Shown: positions 11,628 to 23,600 of the stretch, one piece after another | Position numbering within the stretch: position 1 is the first letter of the stretch | How the letters are laid out: every line of letters starts with the position of its first letter | Assembly (NCBI GenBank): GCA_907165065.1 | Contig: OU015525.1 | Coordinates: 41,956,037-42,020,036, forward strand | Length of the DNA: 64,000 bases | Reading direction: 5' to 3' | Source of the DNA: Caprimulgus europaeus | Taxonomy: Eukaryota > Chordata > Aves > Caprimulgiformes > Caprimulgidae | Made by a program: the position numbers and the translations under genes | Notes under the pieces: generated by a model | The model's database searches: none | Seen by the model: the letters and a program-made list of their open reading frames with translations, nothing else | Told to the model about the DNA's origin: nothing

Positions 11628-14600
11628 CTGGCTTGCTGTCATTCTCACTTTTAAATTACATACCTCCAGAACACCTTCAGTTCTGATTTTGAACATTACA
11701 TTTAACCTGTACTCAGTATCCCTCTTGATCCTATTTTTCTGTAAGGGTTATTGACTGATCCGTAACTGAAGTTATGACCATATAATTGTGAAGTAGTCAC
11801 TAACCATTTCTTGTCTATCATTGAAAAAAGAGAAAAGACAGACTCTGTGATACAGTGACATGTAAGTACAAAGAATCTACTTTAGCATCAGTGGCAGTTC
11901 TCCTTTCGATTCCAAAGGGTGTCCTCTAGGAAGACAGCGGCATAGAGATGACCAGTTTAAGGTCCAGTGCCTGCACTTCTCTTGCAACACCATTCTATAT
12001 AGCAAAAGGCCGAGGTAGAGCACCCTAAACAAATACTTGGCCTGCAGTCCCTGGGCTGAACCAAAGCTCAAGTGGAAGTTTTCAAAGTCAAGAGAAAGTT
12101 TCTAATCAACTCTCAAATTCTTTATATCACCCCAGAAAAATACAGCACAAAAATAATTGTAAAAAGTATTTTTGTCATTACTCTTTCTGATTTTGATTAA
12201 TTACTCCTCCTTTTCCATGGACTTGCTTTAGTAACTGAACTGATTAAATGCTACAGGTACCTAAATATAACCCAACATTTTCCACCTCATTCTACAAGTC
12301 TTCAGTGTTTCTCAAGATCAGCATCGTATCCAGGAAACTGATGCCCAGGAAAAAAAATATATATTAGCAATTACATTATCGTGTTTGCTGATATATTCTT
12401 TTTTCCTTAGCAGATAACCAGCATCCCAGGTTGAGAAACATAAGCAGCCTTTTCTACAGCATTATCCTGAGTCAGAGCAGGGTCAGAACCACGTGTGATG
12501 CGGCCCTCCCTGCCTGGCAAACCTTTGGCCCTTGAATGACACCCTTTGTTTAGGTGGGAGCCATATGAAACAGCAAGTAACACTTGAGTATTTTTATCAT
12601 TGAAGTCTGAGTCACTTCTTTAAAATGGGCAGTTGCTACAGCAGTTAAACTATTACTGTTGACCTCATGCCCCCCAAAAATGCTGATACTTGCTTTATAT
12701 TTCCAAGTCCCTTCAACCTCTTATAGCTCTGCTTTTTTTTTAATTGGACTGCTCAGTGAGGTATTGAACTAGGAAGCTGCTATCAAGCTAAAAAGGAAAT
12801 TATCACATTAGAAGCAGGGGCCTGGGTCAAGTTCCCTTCAGTGTGCCCAGCCTGTTTACATCCTTTCCAGTAAAGCCTTCCAAAAAATGTGCCACTATTA
12901 ATATGTTACTACTGATAAGATTTTGAGCTGTTGCATTACAACAGCATTTTAGTGTTTGATATACATGAACTTCTTATCAAGTTAGTCCCCACAGACTTTT
13001 ATTCATTAAATTCTCTGACATAGATTTGATAACCAACAGCTGGGGATGGAGAATGAGAAAATAGAAAAAGTATGCCTCGGAGGAGGAAAACAAAACAATA
13101 CCAGAGCCCTACTTTTAAGAGAGCTCTACCTGGATTGTTAGATGGACTGAAACACTCCTGTTTGAGCTGTTCTGGTTTTTGACCACCACTAAATTTAACT
13201 CAAATATGAACACCTATTCACCCATTCATGTTCAGAAGAAAGCTTCCTATAGGACATTTCTGGCCTGGCAGAAGTACAAATTGATCCATCATCTTTAAGT
13301 GGGTTAAAATTTAATTCTGGAGTGTATGGCTTGTCTCAGAGTTAAATGCATAATCATTCTCAGCTTAGTTTTCCTTATTTTCTCGCCCCAGGTTTATTTA
13401 ACCATCTACGCTTACCCTCTGTTCTGTAAGATAGTTTACTAGCTGAAGGGAAGAGCCAGCAGTACTTTTGTTTTTTCTGAGTAAAGGCATCTTAAAAAAG
13501 AGCCACTCTAGACTATCTTTTGCTTTTTTGTATTACATCTACATAATTCACTGCAGTGATATGTGAATGCTTACAGAAATTTTCACCTATCCCTAGTTCT
13601 CTTCTCCTACAACATTTCAAAAATTTATTTTCTCCTTTGAATATTTGCCTTCCTGACTCTCCCAGTCCTTTTCCTAAATTAATAATGCAGCCACCTATAC
13701 TGACCTTAACACATAATGATTTGTAAAAACCAGCTATGTTACAGCTAACTGCAGATCTAATTGGTGCTGTCAGCTTATTAAAGATTGACTTTTTCCTGTG
13801 TTGGTTAGAAAACTCCTATGTGGACCTTAATGTTTTACTGAAAATTTCACTCATTAAGACAGCTAGGGTTGTCACACGTTCTTCTTTTATACTCTTTTAA
13901 CTTCCTTGTACTTCTTACCAATCTGTTAATTTATAACGACAATTCTTTGCATCTCCCAAAGAGCATGATCAAAGAAAAAGACTAAGCAGGCAGCACATGA
14001 GTTCCCTGGCCAAGCTGTTATCAGTTTATCTTGAAATTTAACCCCATGTACCTCAGTTTGTCTGTCTGAAATTCTGTTTGATGATCTTGCCAACTTCCCT
14101 ATTTCATAGAAACATTGCAAAGCATCAGCTAAAGGAATCTCATGAAGCTCTAGGAGCATAAGTGACTATGACAGACAGATCTTTTGGTTCCTCCTGGAGG
14201 ACATAATAAAATCCAATCCTTTGCTGGGATCTGGTGTTATTTCTTTGATGGAGTTCAGAGGGTGTTTTTAGAGAGAGTTCACAAATTGAGGCCAAGAAAG
14301 GAAAAAGGCAGGGCTTAGACGTATTATGCAGCTTTGCCTCCTACAAACACTTTAAAGTCTTTGATCAAAATTTACATCCTCAAACACTTGCCCTGATCTG
14401 CTGCCTACTCTTGTAGATGTCCAGGCTCCTGAGACTCTTAAAAACTGTTAACAGTACAGCTTTGCTGCTAGGCACGTGTACAACCATTCCAGCTCTGACA
14501 ACACTAAGCTACTTAAGGTCTTAGCTTTGGTGCAATGCACAGCTCGTCACTACTTTGCTCATCTTGCTCGAAGAAACCTGACAGTTCCGTCTTACAGCCC

Positions 14601-17600
14601 TGGAGGAAAGCTGTTGCTGTCCTCCATTCATTAAAGAACTTTCTTACCATTCAGTTCACTGCCTGATTTAGAGCAAAGACTTCAGTCCATGTGTCTTAGC
14701 TTTCTTTAGACAGTGAACTAGCTCGATGCTCCTCCTCCTATCGAAGTTTTGTGTAAGACTGACCTGCATACAACATCTAATTCCACAATAGACTTCATAG
14801 CTACAAATGCCCAGTAGCAAGACACATCTAACGTTAAGCCCAGGTTTAGGTATGCATTCCTTTGACAGACATGGAAATAGTATCAAATATGGACCCTGAT
14901 CGAAAGGCTCTGCATCTGCTCAGGATTCAGGAGCCAAGTTATCTAACTCACACCTGAGGATACCCAGAGAAAACAAGCCGACCACCTCCAGTATGATATC
15001 AGTGTGCCTGAATCCCCAGTATGAGTCCAGCTTACTCACTTGTGTTAGCTGTAGGTGCAAGCAAGAAGATCTGAGAAAATACAGGTATTTGACCATCATA
15101 CATCAAGTACTAAATGTAAAAAATGGAATTGAATGTACGTTGCTAAAATCAACCCAGGATTCCCACACTGAGTTTTAAACCTGAAGACAGTCACAACTTC
15201 TATCGCTGTAGCTCTCCAAGATACTTGAGTTTCCCTTTCTGCATTTATTCTCCCTTATATTTATATACAAATATAAGTAGACATTTCTGCACATGCATGT
15301 TTATATCTAATTAAGTATATATAGATACACATAGACACACACACACAAACTCTACTCAGATATCTTCAGTTGCTTTAATATCCTTTGTATAGTCATTTTC
15401 CAGTGTCCTGATTGTATATTCCCAGACCTGTTCACCTTTCATTTTATTTTGATTTAGAAAGTACACTTCTCTAAACTCTCTCACATGCAGTGCCAGTATT
15501 TTACCAAAAGACTGATTTTATACATATATTGAATTTTGAGCCAATTAGATAACTTTTTTTTTTTTTTCTATGAAGACATCCAGCCTGTACTTCTGCATTG
15601 TGTTTTTGGCATAGTGCCAGCTTCTAATATCACATAGTACTAAGAAGTTACTTTAGATGGATAAAGGTTTTTGGACATATGTTCAATAAAAAATAGAAAG
15701 ACAATGTCCACCTCCTTCAAAAATTATCAAACCATACTAGATGTTATCATCACCAAATTTCCATCTATCAGTCTTTTCCTCTGTCTAAATGAAGCCACAG
15801 ACGTTGTCAATATAAAGTTTTCTACAGATAGTAATACTGATTAAAAATTATACATGAACAAAATTGTACTACTTCATTTAAATTAAACTTTCAATAGCAA
15901 GATGATGTATTTCTTTTTAATACAAATATTTTTTGTATTGATGTTATTAATTTTTAACCAAGTTATAATTAAATTACCAAAAGCCATAAAAATATCTGTA
16001 AGTAGGAAGTCCATGAGTTAAATACATGACCACAGACAGAACAATAAAAAGTATCACTGCTACCTTCAAGCAGTTCTATCAATAGAGTACTTTAAAGTTT
16101 CATTATGCGAGGCACTGCAATTAAACCAGATAAAATATTAAAATTTTATATTTTTTAAGAAAAAAGAAAGCATGTGTTGGCAAAGCAATAGAATAAGTGA
16201 CCAATTAATATTATTTTCTACCTCTTAAGTTCCTTTAGTCAAATCATTTACTTTGTGCTTGGCACATATACAATCCAGTACATATAATTTGTAATGGAAA
16301 TGATCTGTTAATTTCCCTTCTTGGTCAGACTGATGACCAGAGTGTTCCCTGTGATCATTGTCCAGTGAAATAACATCACAAAGCCAAAAGAGAGCAGATG
16401 AGTTGACTTAGAAGACAACATATCACCTACCATTAAAAACTAAGGAGAGGTCAGTGGTGTAAAGGCCTGGTCGTCAATACAGTTTTATAATGTTTCTGTT
16501 TCTGTTGCTCTATTACAGCTGAAAGGTGATGCATTTTCAAGCTTCCTCTCTGTTACTACTACTATCCTTCCCCTGAGACAAACAAAAAACTCCTTTTCTG
16601 TCCCATCAGCTGTTAGTTTTTGACACTTTCCCTCTATAAATTTTGCCAGGGTGTCAAAATCTCAGAAAATTCATAAACATAGGGTAAAAAATTTATAATT
16701 AATCTTGAACCAAATGAAAAGTTATTGTTTTCCATAATATTGAAGCATTTAAATTTGTACTTTTACTTATTTTACAGTTTGAAAATATACACTGTCTTTC
16801 TGCTTTTCCACATTCTATTCATCTCACTTCAGCTCTGCAGCCAACCACCCATGCTCCTCTTTCCTCTTGCCTAATACAGCATGAGCAGACCTAGAAATTT
16901 TAACCAAATGTGTTTCTACTCATTCTGTTTTATTTCCCAGGTGAGGAGGACTGCCACACTGCATCAGCGATGCCTGTACCAAGCATTTAGCTCATACTCG
17001 CTGTAAAGTGCCTGGGGAATGCAACTGCATCTGGAAAAGAGGAATGTTCAGATGCTCCACTCCCCTTCAGGATACCACTGCATCATATTGTGCTATTCTG
17101 TGAAACGCATTCATGCTCTTATCTTCATCATACTGAATATTGAACAATATCTATTTTCAACTGATTTCTAATTAAAAATTGGCAACTTTGAATGAGTTAA
17201 TATTTTATGTTATTGCCCCTTAACTTCTTGACAACTTCAAACACTAATTAAGAAAAAATGCTCAGATTTTCAGATCATAATGAAGGAAAGTAGTATTCTT
17301 ATATAGATCTAACATTGTCTAAAGGATGTTAAATTGGAGATATATTCAGATGAACACCTTGGAACCTTGTGACGATGATAACATACAGGTTTGTATTATG
17401 CTGGCAAAAAAGTTATGCTTTATAATCAACATTGTCTATGCTTCCATAAGACTCCAAATGCACATTTATGTAGTTACACTTTTATATGAAAGGCAGCAGT
17501 AGACTCCTTCTTTTTTCAGGTATAGCCATCTCTGTCTTCAGGGATGCAGAAGACGGCATAAGGCCTTAGAGAATGAAAAAATAACACAAAAATACAACCC

Positions 17601-17739
17601 CCCCTGCAGAGAAACCTCTACTTGGAATCATAAACCTCGTGGCTTTCACTTTGAATGTGTTTTAAAAAAAAAAAAAAAAGACAACTTGCAAAAAATCATT
17701 TGAATGTTACTGAAATAAACCCCTATTTGCAAAATCACC

Positions 17740-17890
17740 CCTGATAAGGTCACCAGCCAAGGTCAATCTGCAGCAATCTCTCAGGAGCCATGACAGAACA
17801 ATAGAGCCACCGCACAGAGCAAGCGGGAAGGCGCGGGCTCTGCTGCTCTATCTCAGCAGATAAGCAATCCTTGTGACTTCAAATAAATCA
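17740..17890. promoter_or_regulatory. Candidate cis-regulatory cluster (speculative)
   Basis: Two AAGGTCA nuclear-receptor (ERR/ROR type) half-sites lie at 17746-17752 and 17759-17765 in the same orientation, 13 bases apart. TGATAA (17742-17747) and AGATAA (17858-17863) are GATA-like. The local sequence is GC-richer than the flanks. Such short motifs occur by chance, so this is only a place to look for an enhancer or RP1's distal promoter. Confidence 0.25.
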
Positions 17891-18772
17891 CAGGGAACAG
17901 CTAGCGGAAAGAGTGAGGTCAGATAGATCTACTCTCATGTTTTTCTTAGCAGACTGCCACAGGGAAATACTCAGATACTGAAGGATGTCTCTTTACTTAG
18001 AAGAGACTGATGTAAAAAGAAGTGACATACTATGATCTAGTCATACAAACTGTCTTTAAGCAATTAAACTCTCTTATTGGTTTACTGCTATTTTTGGTCT
18101 ATTTTTGCTTTTGGGAATTAGACTTGCTCCTTGAAAAACACAGCAGGTGCTATGCCATGTTGTACATCCACTTGTGATGCTATCAGAGGATACTGTAGTC
18201 ATTGCATCATTTTTGTAAGATGTATAACCTCAAACTAAACTGAATTACTCTTTTGCCTTTTTGAACTACAGAGAAAAAGCAAATGTAGTAGACTTTTTTC
18301 AGAATGTTTTCTGGATACTAATCCTTAACTTTTCTCTCCCTTCAGAAACACTGTAGGAAACGAGGGTGAAAAGTAATTTTTGTGTGGCCCCATTTCAGGG
18401 CTAAAAAGAAAAGTTTCATTTAGATATTTCCTTCCTTTTAATGCCATTGATACTCAAATTACAAGTTTCCATAGACTTTTCTCAAAGTAAAAATTTAAAT
18501 TAAGAGATAATTTCTAACATATTTGAATTTGTTTATACTGCAATAAATAACAAAAAAATTGTTTGCAACTGGAAAAGAAGCTCCCTAAAAAGATGTAAAT
18601 TAAAATAGCTCCAGAGGCAGGAAGATAAAATGAGGGAGTATTAATTATTAGCAACATGTCTGTACTCTACAAAAGGATCTGATTCAAAATAGGCTGGTTT
18701 TTATTTGTGAGAACCATTTCTACCAGCTTGGCAAACTAATGTGCTAAACAAGAACTGTACCCAAGGACCCTC

Positions 18773-18801
18773 CACATATGTGCATGCACACACACACATA
18801 T
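18773..18801. repeat. Alternating purine-pyrimidine tract, 29 bp
   Basis: A strict R-Y alternation made of CACATATGTGCATG followed by (CA)n and TAT. Such tracts are prone to form Z-DNA under negative supercoiling. It is imperfect as a CA microsatellite. Confidence 0.8.
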
Positions 18802-19823
18802 CGTGGCATGAAAATGTACATCAGGAAGCATATTCCTGCAAGTTAGAAGTGAAAAGCATTATTCCTGAGACTGATGCACATCACAATTATTCCTTACAGG
18901 ACAATCTAGATAATTTTGTTTAGACTGTTTCCAGGTGAACCTCACAATGGATTCCTCGCTTTCTCTGGGAGACCAAGCTGTTGTGAATGCAGCTTAGTTA
19001 CAAAATCCTTCTCACAGTCATCTGAAGTTTGGCTTTGTTGCTTTTCCAGACCTTACCTGCATACTGGTTTTAAAAAAACTTACATTCTCACAATCTGCTG
19101 TATCATAAACCATTTATTTTATTTTATATATTAAATGTTTTTAATAAATATATACACATACGTATTGTGAGAGAGAGAAGTAGTATTGAAAGTAGCCATT
19201 GAAAGAGGGAAGCATGTTCACCGAGACACAGACATATATTAATTTGTGCTGAATTTCCTAGCAATAACTAAATTTAGATCATATTGCAACACCATGAAAC
19301 TTACATTAAGGAAATGAAGATGCCATTAAGTATACTTACTATCAGTTTAGCAAATTAATTAAATATGTGCATAAGTCCTTCCTTATTCAGAAGAACAGTC
19401 ACATGTGGGTTGAGCCTAAATGTCTGCACAAATATAGATCTGCCTGCTCCATGCAGTAGTCAGAAATACCTGTAGTGATGGTATGTTTGTATGCCAGCCA
19501 CATCCCAGAGTTTATTCTGCTTACTTAGAGTATGCTTTCTGAAAACTGAGGGTCTGCAAGGTCATCCTATTTTTGAATAAGTATCTATAAACTTTGAAGA
19601 CCAAGTGAGAAATTTTGGAAATCTCTTTGGAAGAGAAAAAGGGAGATCTCCCTGTTACTAGATAATGGAAGAGCTTTTATATGCTGCCAAGTTCAAAGAT
19701 TTCTTACTTCCTACTAGTCTTAAACTATGCTGTCTTTTATGGCATACAACAAAGGTATATTCTCTGACTTATTTTCAAAAGCACCATTGTCAAGGTTGCA
19801 GACAGACAAGCTCATGCACTGGG

Positions 19824-20640
19824 TGTTGGTGTCAGGGTTTTGGTAGCAGGAGGGGATACAGGGAGGAGTGGGAGGAGGCTGAGGCTGCCCCATGCAGGAC
19901 ACAACTGAGCCCATCAGCTGTGTGTGGCACATCTGTAATGATAGCGTATTTAAGAAAGGGAGAAAATGCTGGACAGGTAGGGGAGGAAGGAAAAAAAAGA
20001 GGGTGAGAAGCAATAATATGAGCACCAAGGCAAGAGAAGGAGGGGAGGAGGCACTCCAGGCGCTGGAGCACAGACTCCATTGAAGCCCCTGGAAGAGATC
20101 ACACTGCAGCAGAGATCTGAACTGTGGCCTGCGGAGACCTCATGCCACAGAATTTTTTTTTCCTTTAGGACTGCAGGTCACAGAAGAACCCATCCTGGAG
20201 CAGAGGAAAAGTATCAGATGGAAGGAGAGGTTGATAGGACCTGTTATGGACTGTCTGTACCTCCTCCATCCCTCACTGCACTGCTTGGGGAGTAGGTGGA
20301 GGAGTCTGGAGTGAAGGAGTAAACTTGAGCCTGGAAGAGGAAAGATGATATTTTACTGTTTATCTTTGTTTCTTGCTACTTAAATCTATTTTCATCAACA
20401 ATAAATTAAATGTATTTTCTCCAAGTCAGGACTGTTTTACCCACAACAGAAACTGATATGCAACTTCTCTGACTTTATCTTGACCCATCAGCTTTCTCAT
20501 ACTATTTTTTACCCCTACTCCCTTGAGGAGGGGAGTGAGTGAGTGAGTGAGTGAGTGAGTGAGTGAGTGAGTGAGTGAGTGAGTGAGTGAGTGAGTGGCT
20601 AGGTGGGCAGTTGGCCCTTAGCTGAGGCTAACCCACTGCA
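19824..20640 (+). mobile_element. Avian LTR-like repeat, copy B (about 817 bp)
   Basis: It starts TGTTGGTGTCAGGGTTTTGG and ends GCTAACCCACTGCA, compatible with TG...CA LTR ends. In order it has a TATA-like GTATTTAAG (about 19946-19954), a purine-rich segment, a CTCCAGGCGCTGGAGCA motif (about 20055), an AATAAA poly(A) signal (20400-20405) and the segment CCAAGTCAGGACTGTTTTAC shared with copy A. This layout is that of a solo retroviral LTR (U3 promoter, R, U5). No flanking gag/pol or obvious target-site duplication was seen. Open frames inside it (19665-20295, both strands) have no recognised domain and are probably not genes. The LTR assignment is inference; membership in one family with 8037-8661 is seen directly. 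Confidence 0.7.
20533..20597 (+). repeat. (GAGT)n microsatellite, about 16 copies
   Basis: An almost pure GAGT tetranucleotide run. It sits inside LTR-like copy B exactly where copy A has the single sequence GAGAATGATAG (minus strand), so it is an expansion of a seed GAGTGA in the element. Confidence 0.95.
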
Positions 20641-23600
20641 GTCCCCCAGGAGAAACACAGATCCCTGAATTCAGAAACTGCAGTTCCTTGCTTGTGCAAG
20701 TCATCTAGCCAACAGCCAAGGTGTTTCATGAGAATTACTGCATCAGAAATATTCCTTTTTAAAACACAATGCCTGGTAGCAGCAGATGTAGATAAAAGAC
20801 AAATAAGGCTGAAAGTACTTTTTCATTTAATTATGTTCAAAGGATTCAGATCTAAAATCCTCACTCTTATAATAGTAAGTCTTTAGTCATAGCAATATTT
20901 CCCTTGATTTCAGATAACTGATCTGCAAACTAACGCAAACTGTATGCTTCGGCCGAGTAATCCCACTCAAGTAAATGGAACTAATAGTGTGACCAAGGAT
21001 TTCTGACCTTAGGCCACATAATTTGAGTTCAAAGTTGTCTAAAGCAAAACAGTTCAGAGGAAATGCATTGTTCACTGCATTTCAGGACATGAAATACTCA
21101 AAAAAAAAAAAAAGCTGTCAAATATCTTACCCTGGTATTTTCTAAATGAAATTTCAGTTCTTTGTTTTTGTTTCAGGAGCTTTCTGTTAACTTTTAAGAA
21201 TGAGACTTACTAGTTAAAGCATAAAGTTTGTAATATTTCTGGGATACATTCTATTGCTAAATGTTCTATGTTATGCGATGCTCATGTATATTTTCTATCT
21301 CACCCCCTACCTCTGGCAAAAATACACCTCAAAATGCATAAATCTGATCAGTCTTATTTCATAGTCACTTGTGATTCTATATTTGCTCATATTTTTAATA
21401 TCAGATTGACAGAACAGCTGTAAAGGGCTACTTTTGAAATGTCATATAAAATTATTTATATCACTTCATCAAATAATATATTTATAACTGATGACAAAAT
21501 TTGCTCCTGTGCTAGTACTAATACCATCCCCAGTCATAAGCCTTTTGCAAGGCCCTGTTTCAGTTTGCTTTTGATGACAGAGCCTTATCTATGAAACGAA
21601 CCCATCAATTTCCAGACAAAAACTGGAAAAAGATTAGCTCCCTCCCTGCTGAGATAAATCACTTCCCAGTGTATTCACTTGCAGCCTTCAACATTTTTCA
21701 TATGTTTTTCACTCTGACCCAATCTGTGAAGGAACGTTAGCCTCCAGAGAATTAATATTTGTATGATACACACCTAGCAGCTTAATTTTCAGAAGTGATT
21801 GGAAGCATTATTTTTAACTACATATAAATGCAAGCAACAATTTATTTATTTCACATGAATGTGCATAATGTTTTTTAAGTCAGGTAAAAAAGTAAAAAAT
21901 ATATGCTTTTCACATGTGTTTAAATTAAGTTGGTAGTTAAACTTTAGAGGATGACTTTAGAAAATCATATTGTAAAGCTGCAAATACATTTATGATTCTA
22001 CATGTGACCATCATAGCACAAACACAGAGCCCACAAGCTTCTGGAAATATTCCAGTTCTCTAGCCCCCAAGGCCTCAGTACAGACCCCTTTCTCAACTAT
22101 GATGAATGCGGCACAAACTCTTGCATTTTAAAGGCAGTTATAGTCTTTCATTACTCCCTCCAAAATAGATGAAAAATGAGGTTAGAGGATACAGTCAAAT
22201 GCACTTGCTTTATGTCAATCTTTAAAACAGGCTTTTATTTTATATGCAACACTACAAATTGTTAGTAAATTTTGGACTAGAAAAACAAGCTTTTTTCTTG
22301 TGAAAAACTGTGCCTTTTCTATTGAAACCTTGTCCTCAGAAGATGGAAAGTGAGAAAGATGGAAGTTGTTCTATTCACATATTTGAGCTAAATCTAAAAA
22401 AAATTATATTTCCAACACAATTCCTGAGAGTTCCTTTTTCCAGTTGAAAGGTGTTATTGCTTTAATCTGTATTTAAGATGATCTAAGTGCAGGCCATCAA
22501 GTGCTTTTTAGATGACCTGATTCAAAATTCTATGAGAAGCTAGCAGAAGGCAAGCTGCCATGTTCCCAGTACCTGGTGCTTCTAAGGAGGTCTCTAAGGG
22601 ACTCCATGGCACTTTCCTATGCAATGATGTCTAGGTTTATCACATGCCTACAGACAGACCAACATTCAGACGACCAACAGTCCACCAAGACAAAAGAAAT
22701 CTATAATCAGTAAGGAATACAGGAGAAATCCTCAACTACAAGGTTAAAGGGTGGGTTATTAATGTGTATCTTTCACCCAAAGAAGATTGCATCATGAGCA
22801 AGAGCTTCTCAATATCTTCTGTTCACCAGTATCATGTCTATCTTGCTCTGCTTCAGCTTCAGTTACCTGGGGTTTTATTCACAAACTAATTCTATTCAGT
22901 CTTCTAGAACAACATGGTAATAAATGTAGAGTTGTAAATGACCTAAACATGTAGAACTGCATCCAATGTTCATATAAGAGCTCCTACTATCTGAGTAGTT
23001 CAACTTCTGTTATAATATGTTATAAATTCATCTGACAGAAAGACCCAATGGAATAAAGTAGTTAAATATCTGGTAGATTTATGTTTGTAGCCTGGCCCAC
23101 CTGAAGTCAAAATTAAAGGGAGGCAAATGCTTAAGTGATTAACAAGATCAAAGCCTAAAGGTTAGGCAGGCAGATCATGTGCAATGTTGAACACCTTCAG
23201 CTACCATCAAACTTAGCACGAGTTGTCTAACATAGCAGCTCTTAACTGTAGCCTTAAAATATTCTTTCTCTCCTGCCCAAGCTTCTCTAGCTGTTACTCT
23301 GTTGAGGCTTCCTGTGAAACATGCCTTCCATCTGTTTGTCCACAGCAGTATTTGCATAATTTCAAATTGCAGAAAAATTTCAAAAGCAAAAATTTTGAAA
23401 AAGTGTTAACAGATTTAAGAAATATATGAAGGTCTACACAATTTATTTCTTAAATATTTTCATAAAAATTCCAAAATGCAAATTAATAAACATTTTCAAA
23501 ATTCAAAATCAAAATTTTGTAAATTGTAAGAAACCAGAGTAAATATCATTCAGAAACACAAAACTAAGGAGAAATACCTAAATTTCTGATCTGACTAACT

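Larger units (their letters stand above)
8662..19823. other. AT-rich intergenic DNA without recognised genes
   Basis: No coding segment or RNA gene could be supported. I noted a possible very old CR1 remnant near 9990-10235, perfect inverted repeats at 10867-10899 and 11596-11627, a 29-bp alternating purine-pyrimidine tract at 18773-18801, and a moderately GC-richer segment at about 17730-17940 with clustered nuclear-receptor and GATA-like half-sites. RP1 exon 1 may lie here but was not identified. Confidence 0.6.

Noticed and set aside
19665-20295. Several frames of 60-113 codons on both strands
   Set aside because: They mostly lie within the LTR-like repeat copy B (19824-20640) and show no retroviral or cellular domain.
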